A stretch of 64,000 nt of DNA from Trochalopteron elliotii (lineage: Eukaryota; Chordata; Aves; Passeriformes; Leiothrichidae). The stretch spans positions 380,365 to 444,364 of the forward strand of contig JANPWX010000217.1 of assembly GCA_024734555.1 (NCBI GenBank). The letters run 5' to 3'. The notes under the pieces were generated by a model, which saw nothing but the letters and a program-made list of their open reading frames with translations, was not told the origin of the DNA and did not search any database. Below are positions 29,813 to 40,618 of this stretch, one piece after another; the first letter of the stretch is position 1; every line of letters starts with the position of its first letter. The position numbers and the translations under genes are program-made.

Positions 29813-30832
29813 TCACATTTCAGTGAGAATAATACTGTTACGTTTTTGATGTTCTGGTGTGGATTTTCTAAACAGGCCATAAAGACTTTGCTTAAATGTT
29901 TTATCTAACAGAATGGTTATAACCGGATCTAAACTGCTTTTAGCAGCAGCAAGACAAGTAAGGAAATTTTTGATTTCCACTAGATAGTTTAACCTTGGAC
30001 AGTCATTTTCTTTAAGCAGTACATAGAAAATCGGCCTAAAAATATGATATGGAAGAAAGCAGACAGTTAATATTATCTGGATGACAAGAACGTTTCTTTT
30101 CACTCTTCTGTAAATTAGATGTTTTTCTTCAATACAGGTGTTTTCTTGTATTCTGCTCAGATACCTGGTAAGAGAATAGTACGACCACGAAACGGTCATA
30201 AAAGACAGAAAAAAGCACACAGTGGCAAGGGAAGTTGCAATCATTTCAGGACGTTCACCAGCTTCTACCCTGATGTTGTAGCACGTGGGGAACTCTCCTG
30301 AAACCCTGTGCTGGACGTCGTACATGATGGCTATGGCTGTTATGCAGACCACAATCACCCAGATAACGATGCACCAATATTTCGCAAACGTCGGCCGCTG
30401 GAACCTTTGCAGCAGGCACCCGTAGAGATTTCCTGGGACATCTGGGGAGAGTTGTGTGCCAGTGCTCTTCTTCAGCGTGGCATACTGGCTGAGGGCAATG
30501 GAGCACAGGATGGTGATGGTCACATACATGCTGATGTGCATCACCAGTGCCCCCAGGTGATGGGCAACCCTGCACACCGGCGACCCGTAGGACCAGCGGT
30601 GCCCACGTGCAAAGTAGGCAGCCAGGAAGGGCATGGTGCTGCAGACCAGCAGGTTGGCAATCACCAGGTTGGCCAGGTAAATGTACTGTGTCCTTCGGCT
30701 GGGCACTTTCCGTGAAAACACGCAGGCAGCCAGAGCGTTCCCAAAGATTCCAGGAGGAAGGAGGCAGGAGTAGATGACGGGGAGAGCTACGGTGGTAGCT
30801 GGTGATGGCTGAAGGCATAATGAATTGTTCAT
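29813..30832 (-). CDS. GPR82: GPR82, orphan class A GPCR
   Basis: This single-exon reading frame of 339 codons encodes a seven-helix receptor of the P2Y-like class A group. The segments are: short N-terminus with Asn3-Ser-Leu; TM1 about 18-40 with GN at 31-32; TM2 48-70; TM3 87-111 starting at Cys87, which pairs with Cys184 in loop 2; TM4 151-171; TM5 196-220; TM6 245-268 with CFLPY at 258-262; TM7 285-308 with LDPVI at 301-305 in place of NPxxY; then a short tail. The match to mammalian GPR82 (about 336 aa) is clear from the N-terminal Met-Asn-Asn, ANLLVCS, KRNVLVIQI, RPIFYVL and LLDKTFK. Its ligand is unknown. The most unusual feature is Ser115-Gln116-Tyr117 at the DRY position, where I recall SRY in human. 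The gene lies antisense in CASK intron 5, downstream of GPR34 on the same strand. The 5' half is noticeably GC-richer than its surroundings. Confidence 0.95.
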   Translation of the reverse strand: MNNSLCLQPSPATTVALPVIYSCLLPPGIFGNALAACVFSRKVPSRRTQYIYLANLVIANLLVCSTMPFLAAYFARGHRWSYGSPVCRVAHHLGALVMHISMYVTITILCSIALSQYATLKKSTGTQLSPDVPGNLYGCLLQRFQRPTFAKYWCIVIWVIVVCITAIAIMYDVQHRVSGEFPTCYNIRVEAGERPEMIATSLATVCFFLSFMTVSWSYYSLTRYLSRIQENTCIEEKHLIYRRVKRNVLVIQIILTVCFLPYHIFRPIFYVLLKENDCPRLNYLVEIKNFLTCLAAAKSSLDPVITILLDKTFKQSLYGLFRKSTPEHQKRNSIILTEM

Positions 30833-30875
30833 TTGTGGCAGTGTTTCTCAAGTGGTCAGAGCTGGAACACAATTT
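30833..30875 (-). other. GPR82: GPR82 candidate 3' splice site and 5' UTR start
   Basis: About 30 nt before the GPR82 ATG the - strand reads TGTGTTCCAG|CTCTGACC, with the acceptor AG at 30863-30862. GPR-type genes with intronless CDS often have an upstream noncoding exon, so translation may start in an exon beginning at 30861. The ATG context is weak (C at -3, A at +4). No partner donor can be proven. One candidate is the strong GTAAGT at 40618, shared with GPR34. Confidence 0.35.
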
Positions 30876-33800
30876 AAAAATTAATATTTCTATAATGTGC
30901 ATCTGACATCTCTTCTTTGCTCTTATCTCAGCTGTTTCTTTGTCTCCCTGACTTTTCAGTGTTCCTTTGATGCTGTTGCCTTAAGTTTGCATGAAGTTAC
31001 AGTTTGGGCATTCTCTTCCACTGAACTTTCATGAAGAAAAGTTAAACACCGAAGCTTTTATGTGTATAGAATCTAATAAAATAAATCAGGAAGCTGAAGG
31101 TTCAAGCTAGGGTCTGGCAATAACTTCTGTGATCTTGGTTTATTTCTCAGTCTTCTGGAACGTCTGTAACCTAATTTGGAGACCACTTACAGACCATTTA
31201 AAATTAAATAAGCAAATTAAGTGCAAAGAATTACCTTAGTTCCAGAAATGCTGAAGAGTATCTGTACCTCCATTTAACTACAAATTAGTCTGTATGCTGC
31301 AGGAATCTCACTATGTATATTTATTCTGCTCACGTCTGTATGTGGAGTTACTTTATCACAGCTCTGTCAGATGTACATTTAGCAACTCAGTCTCTATTTT
31401 TTAGCATATACAATGATGTTTGAAAATTGCAGTATAATAATTTTTTCCAGGTTTGTTTTTCAGTCTTTTCTCAAGTTCCAAACTGAAAATAAGAAATTAA
31501 AGTTCTATGCAATGACTGTGTGTAAAAGCTGACATTTCACCTTGCAACCCTGTAGTGGAGAGTTTTTACTGCTGTATGCATACATATACATACATGTTTT
31601 AGTGGAGTGTATCCTGGTTATCTTTCTTTCTTCATATCAAATCATATGGAAAAAAAATAACAGATTTCAAACTTGGGGACTGATAATATTTTTTTTAAAC
31701 AGCTGTAAGCAAATGAACTCAGATGCTAAAGAGGATTCAGTGTAACAATGATAAAAAGCCCAGACACCAAGTATAAGAAGTGTGCTGTAGGCAGTGTTTG
31801 ACAAACTTCCAAATTAAACTAACTTTTATAGCTCTTGCATTTTAGTGTACTCTAAAGTCCATATGTATTGTTGAGCCAAAATGTGTTAGATTCTTATAAT
31901 GAGTTAAATTCACAAGTAATTGTTGAATTTACTCATTTTAGAAGTCCAATGAAAATTTTTGTGTCATTGACCAAATTTTGTCAGGTAAAACAAATAAGTG
32001 GTAATTTTAAGCTTACCTATAAAAGCTGCAGGCACCTTCCTTTGCTGAGAGGAAATATTTCTGTCTGGTGTCAGTTTTATCTCCACTGCTGCAGTGAAAA
32101 TGATGGCACTGGAACCTGGCGAGTTCAGTTAAAAATTTCTCTCTGACATAAGTGAGTTTTCAGAGTGTACACTTTCCTTTTACAGTGTCAGGAGACAAGT
32201 AGGTATTTAAAGTTCAGAAAAGATGGTGTCTGTACAATAAAGGGCTTTGAAATTAAGTCCGGATCAGCTCCATTAGGGAAAGAAAAAAAAGATGGCAATA
32301 GCGTGGAAGAGCAGCTGTAACAGTCCTTTAGGTACAGCACAGAAACACCTTGCAATCCGTTATATAGTGCTTTCCTCTTTCGGAGGGTGGAGAAGTTCTA
32401 TAGGCACTGCCCACTTCACGTTACTAGTTTTGCATGAAAGCATTTATTTTCACTGATATTTAGCAGTTCTTCAGCTCCACAAGCTGTCCCCAAGCTGTCT
32501 ATTCCCAAAGGCCACGTGCAGTTGTGCTGTGTCCATGTCTGTCCTCGCATGAGTGACCAGATGGACACAGCTCTTCAGTCTGCTCAGGTGATGGATGATG
32601 TGGAAGCAGTTTACAGCTGATGCATCCAGGGGTTCTGGCAGAGAAAATGGACTCACTGTCCTTACACAGTACACAGGGGAGTTTTCTTCCTCCACAGCAT
32701 TGGTATGATCACAGATCTCTGTTTAGTTCTGCAGAAGTTGAGTCTTAGGGATTTTCTGCTTTCTGATACATCTGTGGTTGTAAGATAAGGCTTTCCAGCA
32801 CCTATAAATAAGTTCCTTTTTGAGAGGTTTGGTAAGGTTCTTGTTTGGCCAGTTTAGCGTTATGTTTAAACATGGACTATGAGAATTCACCTCATGATCT
32901 CTTATCATTGTTCAGTCTCATTATTACTAATTTTTTTACTAAAATAATGGACATGTAAGCTGGCTTCTATGCTGATTTCATAGCTGAAGTAATTTGCAAT
33001 TACATTTATTTGCTGTGGAGTATTAGTAATTAGGTTGTAAGGCTGTAATTAGTTTGCATGTACTTTGATTCTTGTTCTTGTTAGATTTAATTATACCTTG
33101 TTTTCCACTTTTGAATGTATAGTTATATTAAAAATCATTCTAACAGAGAGAGTCTTCTATTTATTACATGTTTATTTGTTTCTTAAGTAGAGTTAGAAGT
33201 CCTTGTTAGTGTGGTGTTCCACTGAGGCTTAGATACAAGAATGCATATCCTGAAAAGTTGCTGAGAGTGGTGTGAACAGTTCCAGTTAGCAGGTTTTTTT
33301 AATTATTATTTGATTGGTTATTGACTGTTACCTGTAATATTTATAATTTAATGATAATAACTCATGCTGTAAGAAGATATAGCTGTAAAATGTAGCTGTA
33401 ACTGCTACGTTTTTTCCTGAATTATTGTATGACAGTAGATTGCTGTAATGAATTAGAGTCTGTCAGGCTTTATTTTGGAATGGATTACTGAGAGCAGTAG
33501 CAAAGTAGTGAGGTATTCTAAGTTTTTTTAAAAGGCCACCTGTCCCAGGAATACAGGTTCTAAGCTGTAGCAAGCACCTTTCTTATTCTTCTAGTGGACT
33601 ATTTCCATTCACCTAACTTAAAAATGTGTTTTGTCTAAAATGTATTTGAAGATACTCAAATGGAACACATGCAATTTTTTGTGATTCATGCTTGTTTTTC
33701 AGTGATGTAAGTTGCACTCCTCTTTAATGATTTCATTGGCCAGTGTTGTAAGGAAAGTGATCCCATTAAAGGCTTCCATGTTGTGTTATCAAAATAATTG

Positions 33801-33885
33801 CTATTTCTCTGCCCTCAGAAACACCAGTTTGCAAGTTAAAACCATAATTTATGTATCATTTCAGTGATATGGAAATGAAAGTTGG

Positions 33886-34610
33886 TGCTGTGCTTTAACC
33901 CTGGTAGGCAGGTGGGTCTTCACACCCACTCGCTGACCTGCACTCAGTGGGATGGGGGTGAGAGTCAGGTAAAATTGAGAAAACTCATTTATTTTTTTTT
34001 CCTCTTTCACCTTTGTTCTTATGGCTGCTATGGTGCAGAACATACCCCTCCTTCTGCTGCTCCCTCCTGCTTTGTCTGACACACTCTGATCAAATCTGCC
34101 ATGCCAAAGTAGGTGGTTGTGGTTTTATCCCAGAAAACACCTAAATCCCACACATTCTCTTACTTCCTCTCCAGTGGGCGGGGAGGGAGAATTGGTAGGG
34201 TAAAAGTGGAAATTCATGGTTTGTGATAAAGAGTTTAATAAGGTTGAAGGAAAAGAAACAAGCAGACCCAGAAAAACCAAGTGATAGAAAGCAGCCCCAT
34301 CTGACCAGTGCCCAGCGAGTTCCTGAGAAATGGCAATACAGCCAAATGTCCTTTTTGGCTTTTATTTATAGCATCATGTGCTCTGGGACATCCCTGGGGT
34401 CAGCTGTCCCTGCTGTGTCCCCTCACATGTCCTTATGCACCCCCAGCCTCTCACTGGTGGGGTGTTCTGAGGGACAGTGAAGTCCTGCTTGTTGTGCAAG
34501 TGCTGCTTAGCAATGCCTGAAGCATCCCTGGGCTGTCAGCACTGTTTTGGTCACAAGCCCAAACCACAGCCCATATTGTGGAGGAGTCTCTCCCAGCCAA
34601 AACCAGCACA
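33886..34610 (-). mobile_element. Solo LTR of an avian ERVL-type retrovirus
   Basis: About 725 bp matching the layout of a common avian ERVL-family LTR. The + strand starts near 'tgctttaaccctggtaggca', continues with 'agtgggatgggggtgagagt', 'gagtttaataagg', 'ggggtcagctgtccctgctg' and 'ctcactggtggggtg', and ends at 'cagccaaaaccagcaca'. This is the reverse complement of the usual sense sequence, so the LTR points along the - strand. In that sense it has a TATA-like box (GCTATAAATAAA, near 34372-34361) and an ATTAAA signal (34239-34234). No internal retroviral genes or second LTR lie nearby, so it is a recombined solo copy. I could not find a convincing target-site duplication, and the ends are approximate. 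Confidence 0.8.
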
Positions 34611-36214
34611 AGACTGGTACATTTTGGGACACCAAAAATGTATTTTTTGTGAATTGAAATTCAAGTGTGTGTTACAGATTTGAGTAAAGAGGAGAATGAG
34701 GTTCATGCAGATATATGGGGATATGTGTTAAGTTAGCTTTCAATACAGAAAGCAAAATAAATAGAATTGCTTTCGTGTTAAAATTCAGGTAATTAGGAAG
34801 CACTAGGAAGAGGAGAAGTAAGACACACTATTTGAGTGACTAATTCTGTGGTCATTTGACACGTCACAGTGTGACTTCCAGCAGGTCCCCCAAGTTGTTC
34901 CAGAACTGTTTGTTCTTCAGTAATATTTTTTTTGCAAGGCCTGGCGTTTTACCCTCAAATTTGGGAAAACTGATTGCAGAAAAAATACATAAGGATTAAA
35001 TATTTTTTAAAAAGAGTAAACATACCTGCTTTTGTTTCTTGGTCAGTAGCAATTGCTTCCTACAAGGCAGTGCTGTCTAGTTTCAAATCCCTTTCTGAGC
35101 CAGTTGATACATCCGGACTTTAAAACCTTGAAGCACAGATTCATACAGTTGTAGAAATCCAAAAGTATTTTCTGATTGCTTTCTGTGTTTGTTTCTTTGT
35201 TCTGACTGCTGCTCCCTTAGTGCTGCACTTGTCAAGATCATGTGATCATTCCTGTTCCCCTCTTCTGTGCCATGCCTGCTCTTAGAGATTTTCTTATAGA
35301 CCTGTTGCCTTTTAGATCTTCATTTCTCAGCTGGAGAGTTGATTAATTCAATGCAGTTTGGATTTTCAGTATCAAAACCCTGCACTACTACTTGATCTTC
35401 TGAAGAGACCTGAGTCTATTTTGGCAATATTGCTGTGTCCATGAATTACAAACCTTGTAAATGTAAATTCTGGTCTAACACTTCATTCAAAAGAATTTTA
35501 GAATTCACATTTTTGTTCAAGCTGCTGTTGTTCATGTCTATGTTCTCCTGGTTCCCCAGCCCACACCCTCACCCCAACCTGCTCTTCAGTATCATCAACC
35601 AGCTGCTCACAGAATAAGCATAGAAAAGAAAGAATGATGAGATAACATATGTATCTTGTGAAATTATGGTTTATAAACTCTACTAGATATACCAGAATTG
35701 ATGTAAGTATGTAGAACTACAGTATTGCATAATAAAATTACACTGTTCAAATACAAAACCAAGAGAAACCTTAATAAAATAGGATAAAAATGATAAAAGA
35801 TCATGAAATGCAATTACTATGAGTCAGAAATTACTGTACAAACCCCTCTGTGATATGCTGAAATGTTTAAGAAAAAAGGCAGTTACTATCGTATCTTTAT
35901 GAAATTACATGTTTGTGGGAATCTTTCTTTTGAAGATTAAGAAACTCCCTAATTTTTTATTTAAAAAAAGAAAGAAAACAAAATAGCCTGCTAGTCATTG
36001 TAATTTGTTTAATGTCTTTATATCCAGTTCCATCAAATCTGAATGATGTAAAATCACATTAAAATTAAACCAAGTTTGTATCTAGCAGAGGTGAAGCCTT
36101 ATGTTTATTTTGTTCAGTCAGAGTATTATGAGTATCTTCTGTAAAATCAGAATATTGTATGGAATGAGTAAAAAGCTGCACAGATTTGGCATTAAAAATT
36201 GCATGATCCATTAG

Positions 36215-36398
36215 AGAAGTTACTGGTAGTCATATTAAAACCTACTTTTTTACACCTCCTTACTTGAGCAGTATTGTTTGTATGTGTTAAGATAATAAAT
36301 CTTGATTTTACTTGACGTCTGGCCTCTATTTCTTTCACCTTTCTGGTCTGTTATGCCAGACATTGAAGTTGTTCATGATTCTGCTGCTTTAGTCATCT
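36215..36398. repeat. 184-bp direct duplication, copy 1
   Basis: This block is repeated in the same orientation at 39374-39557 with equal length and, by eye, 7 substitutions and no indel (about 96% identity). It starts at 'agaagttactggtagtcata' and ends at 'ctgctttagtcatct'. It is not CR1 or LTR sequence that I recognise. This copy lies beyond the 3' end of the GPR34 coding exon. Confidence 0.93.
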
Positions 36399-37253
36399 TT
36401 TGGCCAGACATCCCCAGCCTTCAGCTCTCTGGTTTTTGAGAAATGTGACAGTTTGAAATTTGTTTGTTCCTAAATACATAAAGCTGTTTAGTTTTAATCT
36501 GAGAATATAGCTGTAGCTATGAAATGTTGCTATTCACATGGCATCAGCAATTACCAAGATTATTTTAATCACTTGGAAAGAAAAGTCTTCCTCCAGGGAG
36601 GAAGCATGCAGCTGGAATGTGTGGCTTTGGAAATCTGGGAGTAGATCAGTGGCTGAGCCTGGCTGATCTTTTTACTGTGTTCTGTGAATTTATGTTCCTT
36701 GCTGGACTACTTTGTGTAGCTGCAGTCATCAGATTTGTCATATTGAAGGAAATCTTAGGAAATACCCCCATGTCATCTCTCCTTCATTTATTTTGAATTT
36801 TCTGAAAGCGTTGCTTGCATTTCCTCAGGTGTTTGACCTTGACACTCATTAAAATGTTGGAAATACAATGGTCTTAGTAGGATTGAATATTTTAATTTTG
36901 CTGCTTAATAAAACCAAGACTGTCTTTTGTACTTAAAACTGAATTGATAGCTGCTGTATTCTTCACCTCATTTTTAAGATGCCTGTTGCTAAATTCTCAA
37001 ATATTTTCTTTAAAAATACATTTATAAAGGTAGTTAAAATACTGATCTCTCGAAAACCTATTAAAACAGAAAAAACCATAAAATACCTAAAATCTGTAAT
37101 GGTATCTATATGTTTAAAATAGGACAGAATTTACTTCTTGCAAAATTCATCTATTTACATACACAAGCTACTAATACTAATGTGTATATACAAGTTCACT
37201 TTTACAGGTTCAAACCCCTTCGTGGAAATCTCCCTAAAGAGTTAGTGTTCTAG

Positions 37254-37259
37254 TTTAAT
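37254..37259 (-). terminator. GPR34: GPR34 candidate poly(A) signal (ATTAAA)
   Basis: On the - strand an ATTAAA lies about 214 nt after the GPR34 stop codon. It is one of several possible signals in AT-rich sequence; further AATAAA hexamers occur downstream, for example near 36792-36787. It is listed as the nearest plausible site only. Confidence 0.25.
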
Positions 37260-37472
37260 CCAACACAAAATGTCTGAGAACTTCCTAATTTGTTTTCTTA
37301 ACAAACAAGAACGAAAGAATGCTTCTGAAAAGTAACTTCTCATTTTCACAAACAGAAGTAAGACTTCTCATTTTTCTTAACAGGAGGAAAGATGCAGAAT
37401 TAGTAGCTGTAGAGTAGAGGATTTTGTGATCTGAAATTGGTGACCTGGAGTGGCAGAGATTCATTTGGACAT

Positions 37473-38621
37473 TCAAATCATAGACTTCTTCCTTACGTAG
37501 CTGGAGTGAGGAGGAGTGGTGGTAGATAATCGCTCTTGGGTGTATTGGCTGAGTTTTATGTCTGAAGTGCTCTCCAGGTTTAGGCCTGACTCTCTGTGAA
37601 GTTTCCTGCAGATCAGTTGGAATACAGTCTTACGGACACTTCTGGACATCAGGAAATACATAACTGGGTCTAGGCAGCTGTTAAATGATGAAAATATGAG
37701 CATCACCTCGTTGGACGTGTGAATGATCTCTGTCCAATAACAGGATGGGGTTCTTAGCTGTGATATGATGTAGGCAAACCGGAATATGTGATAAGGCACA
37801 AAACAGATGGCGAAAATTATGAGAACAATGAAGGAATTTCTTGCTGTCTGGGTGTATTTGCCTGCATTGGGAAAATTTGCCCTTCTCCTCGAAATTTTCA
37901 GAAGGTTCTTGGCAATTTTAACATACGAAAGTATCAAAAGGAAAAAAACTATCCAAAAAATCAGTACAGTGATAAAATTTAAAATTGCTTCTGTCTTCTC
38001 TGCATTCTGTTTGCTTCTGTAATGAAAGCACTTGGTAGAGTTGCTGACCTCAGTCTTTGAGAAAGATGGTGCAACCACCACTATAAATCCTGTCAGTGCA
38101 ATCGCCCACACCGTGCAGCAAATCTGCACACTCCGGGTAGTGGTTAACATCTTTGGACGCTTCACAGACTTGGTTATTTTTATATAACGATCCAGACTAA
38201 TTAGTCCCAGCAGTACTATGCTAATGTACATGTTCATGTAAAAGAGAGTTCCCACAACCTTGCAAAAAATCCTCCCAAACATCCAGTGGTTGGTGGCATG
38301 ATACAGTATCCGGAAGGGAAGGCAGAAGATCAGCAGAAGGTCTGCAACAGCTACATTTAACAAGTAGACTTGGATAGAATTCCTTTTCTGATGAATGCAC
38401 AGGAAAGCAAACAGGGCTATGATATTTCCAACCAATCCAAAGACAAAAATAATGGAATAAAAAACTATCAAAGCGAGTGACAGCGAGTTGCTGTCATCCA
38501 AGGAACAGCTGGCATTATTGTGACTTTCTGAGGCATTTATGGTCAGGTTGGTTTGATTACTCCAGAATTCTTCCTTGTGTGGACTAATGGTTGATAAACC
38601 AGCTGAAGTTGCAGCCATCAT
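37473..38621 (-). CDS. GPR34: GPR34, lysophosphatidylserine receptor
   Basis: The whole coding region lies in one exon: 382 codons from Met-Met-Ala-Ala-Thr, or 381 from the second Met, which has the better context (A at -3, G at +4). Mammalian GPR34 has 381 aa. It is a Gi-coupled P2Y-like class A receptor for lysophosphatidylserine, prominent on microglia, macrophages and mast cells. N-glycosylation sites are at Asn22, Asn25 and Asn36. TM1 spans about 50-74 with GN at 65-66; TM2 86-108 with AVADLL; TM3 starts at Cys120, which pairs with Cys198, and ends in Asp144-Arg-Tyr; TM6 has CFVPYH from 273; TM7 has Asp318-Pro-Val-Met-Tyr; a Ser/Thr-rich tail follows. Conserved stretches such as [15 protein letters not shown] leave no doubt. 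The frame stays open 12 codons further upstream to another ATG (38657), but a 3' splice site at 38644 puts that ATG in an intron. The gene is antisense to CASK. Confidence 0.96.
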   Translation of the reverse strand: MMAATSAGLSTISPHKEEFWSNQTNLTINASESHNNASCSLDDSNSLSLALIVFYSIIFVFGLVGNIIALFAFLCIHQKRNSIQVYLLNVAVADLLLIFCLPFRILYHATNHWMFGRIFCKVVGTLFYMNMYISIVLLGLISLDRYIKITKSVKRPKMLTTTRSVQICCTVWAIALTGFIVVVAPSFSKTEVSNSTKCFHYRSKQNAEKTEAILNFITVLIFWIVFFLLILSYVKIAKNLLKISRRRANFPNAGKYTQTARNSFIVLIIFAICFVPYHIFRFAYIISQLRTPSCYWTEIIHTSNEVMLIFSSFNSCLDPVMYFLMSRSVRKTVFQLICRKLHRESGLNLESTSDIKLSQYTQERLSTTTPPHSSYVRKKSMI

Positions 38622-38660
38622 TTGCAAAGGATTTTTAGCTGTTCTGCAAGGAAACAAAGA
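38622..38660 (-). other. GPR34: GPR34 coding-exon 3' splice site and 5' UTR
   Basis: On the - strand, CTTTGTTTCCTTGCAG precedes AACAGCTAAAAATCC. The AG is at 38645-38644 and the exon would start at 38643, 22 nt before the ATG. The pyrimidine tract is good. This site decides the start: it excludes the in-frame ATG at 38657-38655 and favours the Met-Met pair at 38621-38616, giving a protein of the same length as in mammals. Confidence 0.75.
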
Positions 38661-39373
38661 GAGATTTTAAGAATTAGTCTTTGTTCATTTGTCTGTTTTT
38701 GCTTTATTGCCTACAGTCTAATGTGATATAAACATAAAAGGCTGTAACTAAAAGGAATAAATGCACCAAAGCACTGATGTAGCTGAATAGAAGGAGTTTC
38801 AGCCAGATATCATAAAATAATGTAAGTCTAGGTAATCTGCAGGCAAGAAAGAACAGATAGTGTAGAGTACTCACACAGATATCTATTTCTGTAATTACAG
38901 CATTATTACTATCTTGTGTTGTTTTAACAGTCAGCTGTTACATTTTCCTGCAAACTTAAGAATTTTTTTATCTATAAGAACAAATAATTTTTTTAAGTTC
39001 ACTTCTTAGTACCAGCATTTGTAGAATAGAAATTTTTTAAACTAAGGTGCAGGGACAGGTAAGCATAACTAAATATTCTTAGTTTTGATACAAAGTACAT
39101 AGAAGTATATCATAACAAGTCTAAACTCATCTGTGTTAATTTTAAATAGTTCTGATCTCTCACATGTGACTCACTGGTTCTCAATTACAAAAGCATTTGT
39201 TAATTAATATTTATTTGGCTATGTATTGTGTTATAAATAACCCTGTGAGACAATATTATTGCAGCAGCTTGTCTTTAATAATCTGTACCTTCACATAAAT
39301 TTAAGTGTTTTTTCCTTCTCTTGACTATTCACAAATCAGTATTACACAAATAAACTACTATTAGCTAGTAGTT

Positions 39374-39557
39374 AGAAGTTACTGGTAGTCATATTAAAAC
39401 CTACTTTTTTTCACCTCCTTACTTGAGCAGTATTGTTTGTATGTGTTAAGAAAATAAATCCTGATTTTACTTGACATCTGGCCTCTATTTCTTTCACCTT
39501 TCTGGTCTTTTATGCCAGACATTGAAGTTGTTCCTGGTTCTGCTGCTTTAGTCATCT
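39374..39557. repeat. 184-bp direct duplication, copy 2
   Basis: This is the partner of 36215-36398, offset by 3159 bp in the same orientation. It lies in the presumed GPR34 5' intron, so the pair brackets the coding exon. The similarity stops abruptly on both sides ('agtagtt' before, 'gtgcagtaac' after). No short target-site duplication is visible. Confidence 0.93.
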
Positions 39558-40618
39558 GTGCAGTAACAGATTGTTTTCAAATCTTCCTTGTTTTCATGGT
39601 TTTCTTTGCTCATTGGATAGTTTTTACTTTCACTAAGCTGATTGCTGACCAGGAAGGTACAATATGAAAGACCGAAGTCAGCCTTCACCAAGGAAGGAAA
39701 ACCAGAGAAGTGTGTGGAGAGCATTCGCATGAAGGCGTTTAGAGATATGGTTATCACTGATAAGTAATGAGGAAACTTTAGTGTTCAGCTTGTTTATCAT
39801 AGCAACAAGAAATGCCATAAAAAAAAGTTTATTTAGAATATTTTTGTTTCACAGAGGAAAGAGGATTTTTCCTGTAATCTCACAATATTTTCAGAAGTGG
39901 TTTTGGCACTCTGAACTTAGTCACCTGGCAACTGTTGTGGGAAAAAAAAACCCAACAAAAAAATACTGTTGTATATGTAAGCTTAAAATAGCTTTTATTC
40001 TAGGTCTGTGTCTAGGCCATGCAATTTGCATGCTAGGTCTTAAAAAAATCCACATTTACATTCTGTGATGCAGCCACAGCAGTGAAAATGACAACGCTTC
40101 AGGTAAAATTCTTTAGAAGACCTAGTGGACTTAGAGAATCTGAATTCTTGAGAGCAGAGTCTAAAATATTTTAACATCCAGTGTTGTCTGATCCTACAAT
40201 TGCATTGAACATTGGTAGGGTATGTTAGCAGTTTCAGAAACAGCTGTTCCCATACTTGCCACATGATATTGTCATGGCAAGTAATTCCAGGAGGCTGATT
40301 TCAGCCTGCAGTGCTTTCAAATACATCTTGAAACCCATCTCCTGCTATGACTTCTTGTTTAAATTGCTTTTCTGTGAGAATATTTGATCTGGGGACAAGT
40401 GACAAGTTTAGATCAATGAGAAAGAAACTTGGGTTACACTGCAGATGGATTGGAAACAAAACTTTTCACTGTCGTAAGCTGTGTCACCTCTAAGAATGCT
40501 GACAGGCTTAAACCTAGATATACTTAGAAAAGGATTTGGAGGTCAGTAACGCTCTGCAGTTAAGAGAAATGTTAGTAGAGATTTATTTTACAGCTTGAAT
40601 ACAAAAGAAGCCACTTAC

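Noticed and set aside
30308..30777. Open frames on the + strand opposite GPR82 (135 and 76 codons)
   Set aside because: They are antisense shadows of the GPR82 coding sequence without similarity to any family.
30255..30902. 215-codon open frame on the - strand overlapping GPR82
   Set aside because: It is the same DNA as GPR82 in another frame; its translation has no GPCR or other domain features and is helped only by the higher GC content.
38622..38657. Upstream in-frame ATG extending GPR34 to 394 aa
   Set aside because: The extra 12 codons cross a good 3' splice site (AG at 38645-38644), and the protein from the Met-Met pair has the mammalian length, so the upstream ATG is most likely intronic.
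36215..39557. The 184-bp pair as LTRs of a retroelement carrying GPR34
   Set aside because: The blocks lack TG...CA ends and target-site duplications, and GPR34 holds its ancestral place in CASK intron 5, so a retroelement capture is not supported.
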